Origin: Mesostigma viride
Taxonomy: Eukaryota > Streptophyta > Mesostigmatophyceae > Mesostigmatales > Mesostigmataceae
Assembly (NCBI GenBank): GCA_009746045.1
Contig: RPFO01001525.1
Span: forward strand, 1 to 45,409
DNA length: 45,409 bases
Reading direction: 5' to 3'
Shown: one piece after another, positions 30,560 to 40,703 of the stretch
Layout: every line of letters starts with the position of its first letter
Numbering within the stretch: position 1 is the stretch's first letter
Position numbers and translations under genes: made by a program
Notes under the pieces: model-generated
Database searches by the model: none
What the model was told of the DNA's origin: nothing
The model's input: the letters and a program-made list of their open reading frames with translations, nothing else

Positions 30560-30919
30560 AAAGCTCGTGATTTTTCTCGTGTTACACTCTTGGTGAGAAA
30601 TTTCTCACCACGTTGACTTGTGATTTTTCTCGTGTTAGTGATTTTTCTCGTGTTGGTGAGAAACTTCTCAATTTTTCACTTTTCTCACTTTTTCTCACTT
30701 TTTCTCACCCATTCTCACCTTTTTTCTCACTTTAGGGTTTTTTCTCACCCAATCTCACCAAACCCCTTTTTCTCACCAAAATCTCACCCTGGTGAGATTT
30801 TGTTGCCTAGCGTTTGCGGAAAAAAATTGAGATTTTTCTCACTTTTCTCACCTTTTTTCTCAAAGGGGTGAGAAAATTGAGGGTTTTTGAGAATTTTCTC
30901 AGAAACTGAGTTCCTAGTG
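30560..30919 (+). repeat. Right subterminal repeats and terminal inverted repeat of the CACTA element
   Basis: Dense TTTTCTCAC and CTCACC words, mostly inverted relative to the left end, finishing with TGAGTTCCTAGTG at 30907-30919. LINE B resumes at 30920 (CAACCAGG...GACACCTC). Confidence 0.88.
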
Positions 30920-31087
30920 CAACCAGGAAGACACCTCAGTCACGTGCCCCCCCCGCGGGACTGCGACCAGCTCAGCCTGGCCGGCACCTCCTGACGTGGT
31001 CCGGGCCCCGTGATGTTAGACGCCGCAAGGCCCGCACCTTCAAAGAACAGCTAGTAGAGGACATGGGGCCGGGGCCTAGGCCTCTCC

Positions 31088-31669
31088 GTGATTTGGAAGA
31101 AGATGATGGACAAGGCGTTCCGTCATATCCTCGGCGTCCGCTACCAAGAACGCCGCACCCGGGCCGAGCTCTACTGCGAGCTCCCTCTTGTCACCCATAC
31201 CATCCGACACCGCCGCCTCCTCTTTGCCGGCCATCTTGCCCGCACAGACCAGGTGAATACCGATGTGGGCCCTGCCGGGGGGCTTAAGACGGGCCAACCA
31301 GGTAGACACCTCCTCCTATGGCAGGGTCCCCTTGTCCCATCGCAACCCACTGGCAAACTTGCGCGCGCCGGGCACCGGCGCGGCGCGACCCGGACCTATG
31401 TGACACAACTGCTTGAAGATGCAGGGCTCCTGGGACTATCCGTACTCCGCGCCCGCATGATTGACAAGGAGAAATGGGCTGCCATCTGCGATAAGCACCT
31501 CCCCGAGGGGTATGCTCCTGTTTTCTCCCCACGGGCCCCGCGGCCCGTTGCTAGCCAGGGTAGAAGTCCGCAGGTGGAGGTTATTGGTCCTGAGGATAGC
31601 CGCTACACTACCGCCTCGTCTGCCATTACAGTAGAGGACAGCTCGGATGAGGATTACATCCCCATCTAG
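31088..31669 (+). pseudogene. Chimeric frame: LINE B residues fused to LINE D ORF2 C-terminus
   Basis: The open frame starts with LINE B MIWKKMMDKA, crosses the insertion junction at 31117 in frame and continues in LINE D: LLFAGHLARTDQ (the GHLxR motif found after the RT of many LINEs), TYVTQLLEDAGL, MIDKEKWAAICDKHLPEGY, and an acidic end SSDEDYIPI. The parallel end in LINE B itself is MDKAKWAQVIEDNEPPPVGKR. Both are C-terminal tails of related LINE ORF2 proteins. The fusion is accidental. Confidence 0.75.
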
Positions 31670-31800
31670 TGCTTAACGGTTGGGGGATGATGCAGACGAT
31701 ATTTGCCTAAACTTTTGTGTAATTATTTTTCTAATGAGATTAGCATAGTACTCCGTGGCATGCCTTTGCGCATGACACGCAAGTACTTACTTACTTACTT
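31117..31800 (+). mobile_element. 5'-truncated LINE D inserted in LINE B
   Basis: Flanked by an 11-bp target duplication ATGGACAAGGC (31106-31116 and 31801-31811). It carries the C-terminal end of ORF2, a short 3' UTR, a GCATGCCTTTGCGCATG hairpin (about 31758-31774) and a (TTAC)n tail. The uninterrupted LINE B relative reads ATGATGGACAAGGCCAAGTG at the same place. Confidence 0.92.
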
Positions 31801-32109
31801 ATGGACAAGGCCAAGTGGGCCCAGGTCATAGAGGACAACGAGCCCCCCCCTGTGGGGAAGCGCTCGCGTGTGCAAACCCGCGGGAGGCACGCCAGACAGC
31901 TCCCCTAGGGTAGCGTGATGCTGTTTAGATAGATGTCTGTAGTTAGTGATGCTGTTTAGATAGATGTTGTAGGTAGCTGATGTATAGATAGATTAGACCG
32001 CCGGGTAGGACTCTTTGCACCCATCCATCCATCCATCCATCGGGGTTAATGCTGGACGTGACTCCCCAACGGGAGCACGATCGAGTCTAATTAATTATTT
32101 AATTAATTC

Positions 32110-32215
32110 ATATTCATCATCCTGAACGACTCGAACACGTGGACAAGATAACGGAAGGCTCGAGCTACCATGGTTCGGATTCTCCCGATTTCTGGCCTGC
32201 TCTGGTTGTCTCCTT
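32110..32215 (+). pseudogene. LINE C-type reverse transcriptase fragment flanking LINE B
   Basis: ATCATCCTGAACGAC...GACAAGATA...GGTTCGGATTCTCCCGATT aligns with the reverse complement of 35500-35560, which codes ILAGSSYRMVRILPIQSGLRC in a LINE C copy. The stretch ends near TTGTCTCCTTGA. It suggests LINE B landed in an older LINE C copy. Confidence 0.65.
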
Positions 32216-32875
32216 GAGGTTATTGATGGTTACAAGTAGCAAGGAAGAGAACCGCAGCAATCACATTGTTATAGCTGCTTGTTGCTGGCTGCCAGCCGCC
32301 TAAGTACTTGTGTGTCATAAAAATTAAATTAAATTACATTATAACATGACTCCGTTGGGAGATCATGTAGCACATATTCCTTGCTGGATGAGTGGAGGTG
32401 GGCAAAGCCGCGTAATCGAACTAAGCTAACTCTAAGCTATCTAGTCTAGAAAATCCGAACTACACTACTCAGCAAAACGCCCCTCAGTGAACGCCAATAC
32501 GCCGTATAATACGGTAAATACGCCGTATTATACAATACGGCGGGGTTTGGCGTACTAACGTACTAGAAATACGCGTATCGCGTTCTCAACGCAAATACGG
32601 CGCATAATACGTATTTTTCGCGTATTATACAGCGCCCGGCACCGGAATTTGGCGCCAGAGCTAGTTTTGGCGTAGCTCATGCAGCCGACAGCCTTGCGCG
32701 CCAAAAGTAACCGCCGGTACCGAAGCTGAGGCCTGAGGCCGAACAGTACACATGCAAAAGGAGCTGCTGCCTGTGTACCGGGCAGTTTGATAGCACAGTG
32801 CATTTACTAGCTGCATGGAAAGTAGAGCGATGGTGCACGGTCAAGGCAAGGAACCTGACCTCGGAATAAACTACG

Positions 32876-33438
32876 ATGACATGTCAGAGTCGAAGTACGA
32901 AGTGGCCCGAGCACGACATCTTGCTAGCTTCAGAGCTAGATGATGATGCCGATAACAATGACGGTGGGGACGAGGAGCCTACTGGCCCCGACAACAGTGG
33001 GGACGAGGGGGATGGTGATGCAAAGCGGGCCAAGGCTGCCGTTTGGGAGTTCGTCAAGAAGGAGCGCATTGTAGTGAACGGCCTGCTGACGAACAACTAC
33101 AAGCAATCCTGCCTTCAGTGCGGCATTACCGGTGGAAGGGGAGCGCCACTAGGGCAAAGCTCCACATCGTGGGCAAGCCTTGGTGCCGGGATGTGAAGCC
33201 TTGCCCCAATCCGCCGAAGGCATATAGGGTGTATTTGCAGGGGATTTTCAGGGCCAAGGACCTGAAGAGGCGTGGCCAAGCGGACCACATGGAGCTCGTG
33301 ACCAAGCGGCAGGCCCGGCAGCAACTCAACTGGGATGGCCTCGCGGAGGGCAGCGCCTCTGAGTGGCACGACGCCCAGGTTGGCTCTTCACAACAGCAAG
33401 CAGAACTGGAGATAGATAGGATTTTACATCTCATATGA
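32876..33438 (+). pseudogene. N-terminal remnant of a hAT transposase (BED-finger-like)
   Basis: Two overlapping frames (32876-33196, 33043-33438) with a break near 33130. Combined, they read an acidic start (ELDDDADNNDGGDEE), then VWEFVKKERIVVNG...SCLQCGITGG (C-x2-C), KLHIVGKPWCRDVKPC and a charged tail to TGA at 33436. The order Trp/Phe, CxxC, His, Cys resembles the BED finger that starts hAT transposases and binds DNA. The RNase-H-like catalytic domain and the C-terminal dimerisation domain are absent, so the copy would need a helper element. Confidence 0.6.
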
Positions 33439-34080
33439 TGGTGCATGACGTTGTATGTATGGCATGGTCAAGTGGCTGCCTGCATATGTGTTTATGGCAT
33501 GGTGCATGACAGTGTATGGCATGGTGGAACCTTGCCTGCTGCAATGATGCATGTCTCAAGATAGATGGGATTTTACCGTAATCATCATGATGAGATGATC
33601 TCATCATGATGCATGTTCATGGCATGGGTGGTGATGCTACCTGCATTTGTTTATTGCCATGTTGGTTTTGGCCTTTTGGGCTTCTGGGCGGAGGAAGTGG
33701 ACCCTCTTGCCGTATGAACTAGCAATTAATCAATGGTTGTCATAATTCAATGAATAAAGAATCACGTCAATTAGCATTCATGCGTTAATGTCATGGCATG
33801 CATGGCTGCCTGCAATTGTGTTTAGTAGGGCATGGTGCATGACATTGTATGCATGGAATAAAGATTAGTTCAATTACAAATGGGTGAGTATATATCACAC
33901 TTTGAACATGCAACTATAGACAACCAAGTGAGTGTCAATAGGCTATGACCTCGATCTACGTGCATTGCATTGGTATTCATCAAGTTTGAGACATAAGCTA
34001 GAGTTTTTGAGAGGCACACCCATGGGATAAACACCTTAGAATATTTTATCCTATTTTAAAATCCACTTTTCCGGTCAAAA
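33439..34080. other. Non-coding interior of the hAT element
   Basis: AT-rich, with many GCATGGTGCATGAC-type direct repeats (33441-33490, 33495-33520, 33828-33860) and an ATGATGAGATGATCTCATCATGAT palindromic stretch near 33587. No ORF of interest. Confidence 0.6.
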
Positions 34081-35814
34081 AAACACTTTTTGAGCTTTTG
34101 GCGTATAATACGCGTATAATAATACGCGTATAACACGAAATACGCAATACGCAGAGGTTTTGCCGTATTGCCGTATTGCCGTATTGGCTTACACTGACGC
34201 CCCTTCCGCATGGGGGGAGGGGGCTTGCCCACAGGGGCTGGCGCGTGAGCCTGGACAATCTTCTGCCACCTCTTCTTGTTCTGCATAGCAGTCCAAAGAA
34301 GAGAGAGGGAATGAATGCGGTGTTCAAACTGAGCTGCCCAGGACCACTAGGTCGGCCAGCAACATCTCCGGATCAGTATAGTTCATGGCAGGTTTATACC
34401 CAGCTTTCTAGGAATGTCCTTGGGGCCAGGCCAGGTCAGGATGTGCCGCCCTGGTTGGCCAAGCCGCTGGGGGCCGGCCAGACCAAGGGCGGTGTCTACC
34501 TGACTAGCCAGTGCGAGAAAGATGTCCAACAAATGCTATCCTACGCTGCCTAATCTCGTCCGAAATGCGAGGCATACCCTGATACAAAGACTCTAATGAC
34601 CTATGCACTTGGAAAACCCTACATTCAGGACCTGTCAGAGCATCCTGTAAGCCGTGCCGTCTAGCGCTTGGCGGCCAGCATGTCCGTGAGTGTCCATGCC
34701 TAGTGCCATACGTAAGCACCGTGACTGACGAGGACCTTGAAGAGCATGCGCTTGCAGTGCTCGCCCAGGCCCTTGAATCGAGCGCCAGTAGGTGTTGAGT
34801 GAACGAAGCCTAGCCCAGGCCAGGCCGATGCGGATGTCCACATCGTCGGCGGTGTCGGGGAGCACATGTGCTCCCCGGCCAGCAGTTTGAAGCGATCATG
34901 GAACGGGACCTCCGTCCCGTCTCGCAGCCGCGGCAGCGGCGGGCGACAGGAAGCCCCAATCACCATCGCCTCAGTTTTGACACTAATCTCCAACCCCACC
35001 GCCCGCGCCTCCAAGCCCAGACAGTCCAGCCAGACCTGTCTGAATGTCAGTGCTCGGGGCGCGCGATGAGGGTGGTGTCATCCGCATAAATCAGGTCAGC
35101 CAGGCGGTAGCCAGGGCCACCGCCGCCGTGTTCGCGCTCGTTAAGGATGTCCAAGCCGGGCTCGAACGCCTAATTAAGAGCAGTAAAGCGCGCACGTGCC
35201 CGGTGCATGACGTGATCCACGCCCGATAATGAACAGATATGGGGACAGGAAACATTGAACCTTGCCACACCCCGTACGTGGTGAAGGGGGAATGGTGGGG
35301 TGGTGCCTTCCGCAGTCCGCACTACTGCCTGTGAGCCCTCATACAGTCGACGAATGACAGCAATAAACGCGCTGGTGGCCACCCGATCCAGAGCTAGGAT
35401 GGCCCAAAGAGCCTCCCAGAGGACCGTGTCAAAAGCCTTGATATCAAGGAGACAAGGTTCCATGCAGCGCAGGCCAGACTGAATCGGGAGAATCCGGACC
35501 ATCCGGTAGCTAGAGCCTGCCAATATCTTGTCCGCGTGTTCGCCGTCGTTCAGGATGATGAAGATAATGGTGATGGAAATGTGTCTAAGCCTTGTGCATT
35601 GAAATTATGGCTGGCTTACGTGTAGAGCGACTAGAGGACCATATTTGCATGGTGGGGCCGGAAACAGCATGCTTGATCAGGGCGTGTGTTTCGAGCCTAA
35701 CTGGCCGGGAGTTTCTAGTGGTGAGCACCATTGCTGCGATCGCTGTCCAACCATTCATTATGAGGAAATACCCGCAAATGGAAAACCACTGAAAAGGTCT
35801 AGCTAGTCAGTCAT

Positions 35815-36440
35815 TACGTTAGCCATGCCATGATTCCCGAACGTCCAAGAACTGCACACGGTGCAAAGGCAAAAAGCCGGAGGACAGCACTTTCAAATGT
35901 GCGGCGGGAACCAAAAGCCCGCGTATGCCAGAAAACATCGTGTTGCTGCAGCGACGCGACGATGTGGACAACGAATCCAGTGCCAAGCTCGAAACGGCCG
36001 CAAAGGAGCCTTGATATAGTCAACAAAAATGAAGACCAGCGGCTAACCATCAGGGCAAAGGCGACACACCTCCTCCATCAACCGCTGCGCGACAAATACA
36101 GCCATGCCAGTGTTACGACCATGACGAAACCCATCTGAGACTCACCCAGGTTTGGGTCCCGAGCGCGGCGCGGAGCCTGTGCAGCAACATGCGCATGACT
36201 TGACCTTCAGCGCGGAGCTCTGGAGGCAGACACGTCCCCGATAGTGTACCGGGGTCGATCAGCAGCAGAGCCCTTCTTGTACAGCATGACGCGCCGGATG
36301 GCCGTCTGCCACTCAGCATGCAGGCGGAGGCTCATCAGAGGGCAGGTCACGGTTGCAGAACGCCAGCAGAAGTCCCCTCACCGCCGGGTCAGGGGCTGTC
36401 TTCAGCAGTGCATGTCATGCGAATAGGCAAGCCACGGAGT
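35815..36440 (-). pseudogene. Third LINE: reverse transcriptase N-terminal fragment
   Basis: On the minus strand, reading with frame changes: WQTAIRRVMLYKKGS, LGTQ, GFRHGRNTGMAVFVAQRL and PLVFIFVDYIKAPL. The words match the finger and motif A of LINE reverse transcriptases (GFR-GRST, F-DY-KAFD), with the catalytic-site Phe changed to Pro. Stops and indels are frequent. The 3' end of another LINE abuts it at about 36440. Confidence 0.65.
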
Positions 36441-37530
36441 ACAGACTCGTGCTCCCGTTGGGGAGTCACGGAGCATTAACCCCGATGGATGGATGGATGG
36501 ATGGGTGCAAAGAGTCCTACCGGTCTAATCTATCGACATCATCTACCTCAACATCTATCTAAACAACATCACTAACTACAAGATCTCAGTATCTAAACAA
36601 CACGCTACCCTAGGGGAGCTGTCTGGCGTGCCTCCCGCGGGTTTGCACACGCGGGCGCTTCCCCACGGGAGGGGGCTCGTTGTCCTCTATATGACCTGGG
36701 CCCACTTGGCCTTGTCCATCATGATTCTTCTTCCAAATCACGGAGATGCCTAGGCCCCCCACGTCCTCTACTAGCTGCTCTTTGAAGGTGCGGGCCTTGC
36801 GGCGTCTAACATCACGGGGCCCAGCCCACGTCAGGAGGTGCCGGCCAGGCTGAGCTGCATGGTCGCAGTCCCGCGGGGGGGCCGCCACGTGAGGTGTCTA
36901 CCTGGTCGGTGCGAGGTGCGAGCTAGGTGCCCTACGAGCTGCAGGCGCCGCATGGTGCTGGTGATATATGGCATGCCAAGGTAAAGGTCCTCATTGCGGA
37001 CATGAGCAGCATATCCTACTCTGAAAATGGATCGCAGCATGTTGGTGACCGCGCCGTCCAGCTTGCGGGCCAGGTCGGCGGTGAGGATCCACGTCTCGGC
37101 CCCATACGTGAGAACCTGAGGAAGGACGAGGACCTTAAACAGGTCCTGTTTCTCGATCTTGCCAAGGGGCTTGCGCCACAGGGCCCGGTAATGACGTAAA
37201 GCGTGCCGGGCGAGGGAGATGCGGTGGTCCACATCAGCCTCGCATGGCTGGGAAGCAGGCTGCCCAGCAGCTTGATGCGGTCTCGGTACAGGACTCGAGA
37301 GCCGTCAAGGAGATAGAGGGGTGGCGGTGGGTGGGATGAGGCCAACCGCCAGGGCCTCTGTCTTCTTGCTGACGGCTCAACTCCTCAAGCCCCACTGCAC
37401 GGGCCTCGATAGCCAGGCAGTCAAGCCATGTCTGCACGTGCGCAGTGTCCTCGAACAGGGTGGTGTCGTCTGCGTAGATGATGTCCGCCAGCCGAATCTC
37501 CGTTTCCGCTCCGCCATGCCAGAAGTGGTT
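36440..37530 (-). mobile_element. Second LINE B copy, 5'-truncated, minus strand
   Basis: From 37530 leftward: ADIIYADDTTLFEDTAHVQ, WLDCLAIEARAVGL, YRDRIKLLGSLLP, RHYRALWRKPLGKIEKQDLF, LTYGAETWILTADLARKLDG, GHLARTS, MDKAKW, PPPVGKR...TRGRHARQLP and stop near 36610. Then the 3' UTR with (ATCC)4, then the hairpin arms GTGCTCCC and GGGAGTCAC with a GTTG loop (about 36450-36468). It is the best template for reading the interrupted plus-strand LINE B and shows at least one frame break near 37390. Confidence 0.85.
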
Positions 37531-37549
37531 GGCCCGTCGGGATGATGTA

Positions 37550-37834
37550 CTTTTCTGCGCGGATATACTTCACCCGCGAAGGCAAGTGGCGTGACTCACT
37601 CACTTACTAGGTCTGGTGTCGCAGATAGCAACTCGATCCGCGTCGATCATTCGATCTATCCAAGACGACTGCATGTACATACGCTCGGCCATGATGATGG
37701 GTGTGGGCCGGGTAGGTTGGATGCTAACGGCCCTCAAAAGCGCCCACTGAGAATAGTACTAGCTGGCCTGCGCTGGTTGTCTCCTAGGATATCAAGTAAC
37801 TTGCGTGTTTGCAACTTGCCCGTTGAAACTCTAC
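37550..37834. other. Gene-free stretch between LINE B copy and the GGAT element
   Basis: A short LINE-like word, CTGGCCTGCGCTGGTTGTCT (about 37763), recurs at about 32197 and in part at 44411. Otherwise nothing recognised. Confidence 0.5.
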
Positions 37835-38809
37835 GGCGGAGCCAATTTTCGGAAGAACCTCACCCTTATGCTTGCAAATTCGGGACAAATTCGGTGGATG
37901 GATGGATGGATGGATGGATGGATGGATGGATGGATGGATGGATGGATGGATGGATGGATGGATGGATGGATGGATGGATGGATGGATGGATGGATGGATG
38001 GATGGATGGATGGATGGATGGATGGATGGATGGATGGATGGATGGATGGATGGATGGATGGATGGATGGATGGATGGATGGATGGATGGATGGATGGATG
38101 GGTGGATGGATGGATGGATGGATGGATGGATGGATGGATGGATGGATGGATGGATGGATGGATGGGTGGATGGATGGGTGGATGGATGGATGGATGGATG
38201 GATGGATGGATGGATGGATGGATGGATGGATGGATGGATGGATGGATGGATGGATGGATGGATGGATGGATGGATGGATGGATGGATGGATGGATGGATG
38301 GATGGATGGATGGATGGATGGATGGATGGATGGATGGATGGATGGATGGATGGTTGTGGATGGATGGATGGATGGATGGATGGATGGATGGATGGATGGA
38401 TGGATGGATGGATGGATGGATGGATGGATGGATGGATGGATGGATGGATGGATGGATGGATGGATGGATGGATGGATGGATGGATGGATGGATGGATGGA
38501 TGGATGGATGGATGGATGGATGGATGGATGGATGGATGGATGGATGGATGGATGGATGGATGGATGGATGGATGGATGGATGGATGGATGGATGGATGGA
38601 TGGATGGATGGATGGATGGATGGATGGATGGGTGGATGGATGGATGGATGGATGGATGGATGGATGGATGGATGGATGGATGGATGGATGGATGGATGGA
38701 TGGATTGACGGATTTTCATCCCCTATTCCTATGTTTTCTCATGTGTACGGCCTTGTAAGCTTCGCCAGTTCTGGCGAACCTAACGGTTCCTCTGAAAATT
38801 GGCTCCGCC
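37835..38809. mobile_element. Inverted-repeat element filled with (GGAT)n
   Basis: Left end GGCGGAGCCAATTTTC-GGAAGAACC and the reverse complement of the right end, GGCGGAGCCAATTTTC-AGAGGAACC, agree at 23 of 25 positions. Between them lie about 60 bases of unique DNA, the GGAT tract and about 100 bases that include the palindrome TTCGCCAG-TT-CTGGCGAA (38761-38778). No target duplication is obvious. Probably a MITE whose interior microsatellite expanded. Confidence 0.75.
37893..38705. repeat. (GGAT)n microsatellite, about 811 bp
   Basis: About 200 units with few interruptions: GGGTGG variants at about 38101, 38166, 38178 and 38631, and one TGGTTGTGG at about 38352. All six frames are open through it (WMDG on plus, IHPS on minus) because four is not a multiple of three and no frame creates a stop. 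The long ORFs here are artefacts. Confidence 0.98.
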
Positions 38810-39300
38810 TGATCGATAAGTCGTCTCCTTGCATGATATACGTTGTCTCACTTAATAAAGGCTTCTCCCGTACAAACTTAAGTGTAAGCTTAATTGCAAA
38901 ACTTAGCCCTAACCGGGAGAATACAAGTGTACAGCACGGAAAACGGTACTCTGGCGTATGATTCGGGACCGTTGGAGCTAGAAGACAAGGGGAGAACTCT
39001 AATCAGTACGTACGTGCGTAAAACCGCCCGGTATAAGTTAACCTTGACGGGGTAACATAATCTTTAGACATGACACCAGGCCGTTAGCCGTCATGACTGG
39101 AATTGCTCACACCGCGCCCACTGAATCCTGGAATCTCAGCCGTAGGATCGGCGCGCCAAATCCCAGTAAAAGATGGGAGGCATGTAGGAGTTTGAATTGG
39201 AAGTGCGCCCTCGCGCGCGGGCCAGCACTTGAGATTTTCCGGTCTCACGAAAGAAGTGGTGCATCGCCAACGGGTCCATAGTCCCATTTTAGGCGCTATG
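38810..39300. other. Gene-free stretch
   Basis: No ORF with protein-like character, no repeat recognised. Confidence 0.5.
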
Positions 39301-39479
39301 GCAGCCATGCTTGAGAATGTTTGCCTAGCTGTGCCCTCATACCGGCCTAGTCACGTGCACCGCTAACGCACGGTACACCACCAGCCATAGCCTTAGCCTA
39401 GTACGTCCTTGTACAGCCATGAGCACTACGTCCTGGCTATGCCCAGATTACTTGCCCACGCTCCTTGTTATGACATGCT

Positions 39480-39685
39480 CATGTGGGTTTCATTATTGCA
39501 CCCACAGATCCTGCCGGATCGTTAAATAGTGTGTCCGATTGCAGCTGTGGCATGCCTTTGGCATGAAGGAGAAAGGGGGTCTCTGCCCTTTCTCCTGTTG
39601 TGCACACGTACACAGGGATTAAAGCACGGCGGTGCTCCGTGACTCCCCAACGGGAGCACGAGTTTAGTTAATTAATTAATTTTTA
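39480..39685 (+). repeat. Isolated LINE 3' end with hairpin and (TTAA)n tail
   Basis: ATTGCACCCACAG (about 39504) is shared with the LINE A 3' UTR. GTGCTCC...CTCCCCAACGGGAGCAC (39632-39659) is the hairpin also found in the two LINE B copies, and TTAGTTAATTAATTAATT follows. It is probably a heavily 5'-truncated insertion. Confidence 0.7.
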
Positions 39686-39857
39686 GGCGCCTGCACGGCG
39701 GGATTCGGGGGAAGGGGGTTCTGCCTTCTAAAGCGCGTACGCTTGGGACTTCGAATTTTGCATGAGGTAGGAAAGTTTGCAGAAATAAGTCTGTAAGTCC
39801 GAGAAAAGGTGAACACAACAAAAACATGTAGGGCTCCTTAGGGTTTTTTCATTCATT

Positions 39858-40053
39858 CCGCGAGCCACGAGCCACGAGCCACAAGCCACGAGCCACGAGC
39901 CACGAGCCACGAGCCACGAGCCACGAGCCACGAGCCACGAGCCACGAGCCACGAGCCACGAGCCACGAGCCACGAGCCACGAGCCACGAGCCACGAGCCA
40001 CGAGCCACGAGCCACGAGCCACGAGCCACGAGCCACGAGCCACGAGCCACGAG
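39858..40053. repeat. 7-bp minisatellite (CGAGCCA)n
   Basis: About 28 near-perfect copies of CGAGCCA. Period 7 keeps all minus-strand frames open as WLVARGS repeats, so the ORFs are artefacts. The unit is not a known telomere repeat. Confidence 0.97.
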
Positions 40054-40703
40054 GTAGCCATGGCTGACGCGGAGCTCATAACTTCCACGTTTGGGCACCA
40101 ATTTCGGCTGTGAATATCACAATCGCTTCGTCTTTCTAAGACGCACATACTCATATATTTTCCCGAGACTAACATGCAATATTATGACGAGCAAACGCTC
40201 CACGACGCAACGCAGTTTGGAGGCTGCGATGAGCAATGCCCCCCCCCCCCCCCCCCCCTGGGGCCCATTACCTTTCAGGGGTTGGCAGCGAATGAGGAGG
40301 GGGTGGGTGGGGGGGGGCGGTCTGACCCCCTAACACCGGGAGGTTCCCGTGGCTGGGGGGGCGGGGGTGCTTGACCCCCCCCTCTCCGGCGATATTTCCG
40401 GGAGTGTTGCGAAAAGTCTGTTATTACATCCCAACAAAATATTCCAAAAATACGCATGCACAAAGATCCCCACCATGATAAATGCTGTCCGCTCTAGCAG
40501 GAATCATGGGCCGGCCTTGCAGCTTGAGCTTGGAACTTTGATAAACCCTCAGTTCTCAAAGCCAATCAAGATGTGATCGATCGACCACCAGGGTGATTAG
40601 CATGTTGTACCCAGAAAGCCGGCACCTGGGCGGGAATGCTCTATCTATCACAACTCTGGATGGGAAATAACCTGAACTGAATTGAATTGAACTTCAGGAA
40701 CGA
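40054..40703. other. Gene-free stretch with C and G homopolymers
   Basis: A C run of about 20 bases (about 40238-40258) and several G/C runs (40300-40385). This region lies downstream of the sulfotransferase stop codon. No coding signal. Confidence 0.6.

Larger units (their letters stand above)
21465..30919. mobile_element. CACTA (En/Spm-type) DNA transposon, 9.46 kb, apparently complete
   Basis: The left end CACTAGGAACTCGG (21465) matches the reverse complement of the right end (CACTAGGAACTCAG, from 30919). Both flanks are LINE B sequence. The target duplication is short or imperfect (CCA/CAA, with CA shared). It contains a plus-strand tnp2-type transposase gene and a minus-strand second gene diverging from a common region at about 25.7-26.1 kb, with subterminal repeats at both ends. 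Confidence 0.93.
20092..32109 (+). mobile_element. LINE B, 5'-truncated non-LTR retrotransposon split by three insertions
   Basis: Own sequence lies at 20092-20759, 21236-21464, 30920-31116 and 31812-32109. The order is confirmed by a minus-strand relative at about 36440-37530 that runs through without the inserts. It ends with the ATCC repeat, the CTCCCCAACGGGAG hairpin (about 32061-32074) and a TTAATTA-type tail. Inserts: a MITE (20760-21235), a CACTA element (21465-30919) and a second LINE (31117-31800). Confidence 0.85.
32485..34196 (+). mobile_element. hAT DNA transposon, 1.71 kb, non-autonomous
   Basis: Ends CAGTGAACGCCAATACG (left) and CAGTGTAAGCCAATACG (reverse complement of right), with a perfect 8-bp target duplication ACGCCCCT (32477-32484, 34197-34204). 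CAGTG ends and 8-bp duplications define hAT. GCCGTATT/AATACGGC words are repeated near both ends, as transposase-binding subterminal motifs often are. No catalytic transposase core is present. Confidence 0.95.
32317..35565 (-). mobile_element. LINE C, minus strand, split by a hAT element
   Basis: Own sequence lies at about 35565-34205 and 32476-32317. Coding runs from RT motif A (LLDIKAFDTVLWEALW) through LADLIYADDTTL (about 35100-35060), GLEISVKTEA, LTYG and RRIAFVGHLSRTG to the ORF2 end (KKRWQKIVQAHAP...PPPPMRKGRFAE, then TAG), read across the hAT target site. The 3' UTR has the hairpin CATGATCTCC-CAAC-GGAGTCATG (about 32345-32366) and an ATTTA-rich tail. Several frame breaks show it is dead. 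Confidence 0.82.

Noticed and set aside
37591-38961. Long WMDG and IHPS repeat ORFs on both strands
   Set aside because: Four-base repeat without stops in any frame; flanking codons are not protein-like.
39728-40175. WLVARGS repeat ORFs
   Set aside because: Seven-base minisatellite open in all minus-strand frames.
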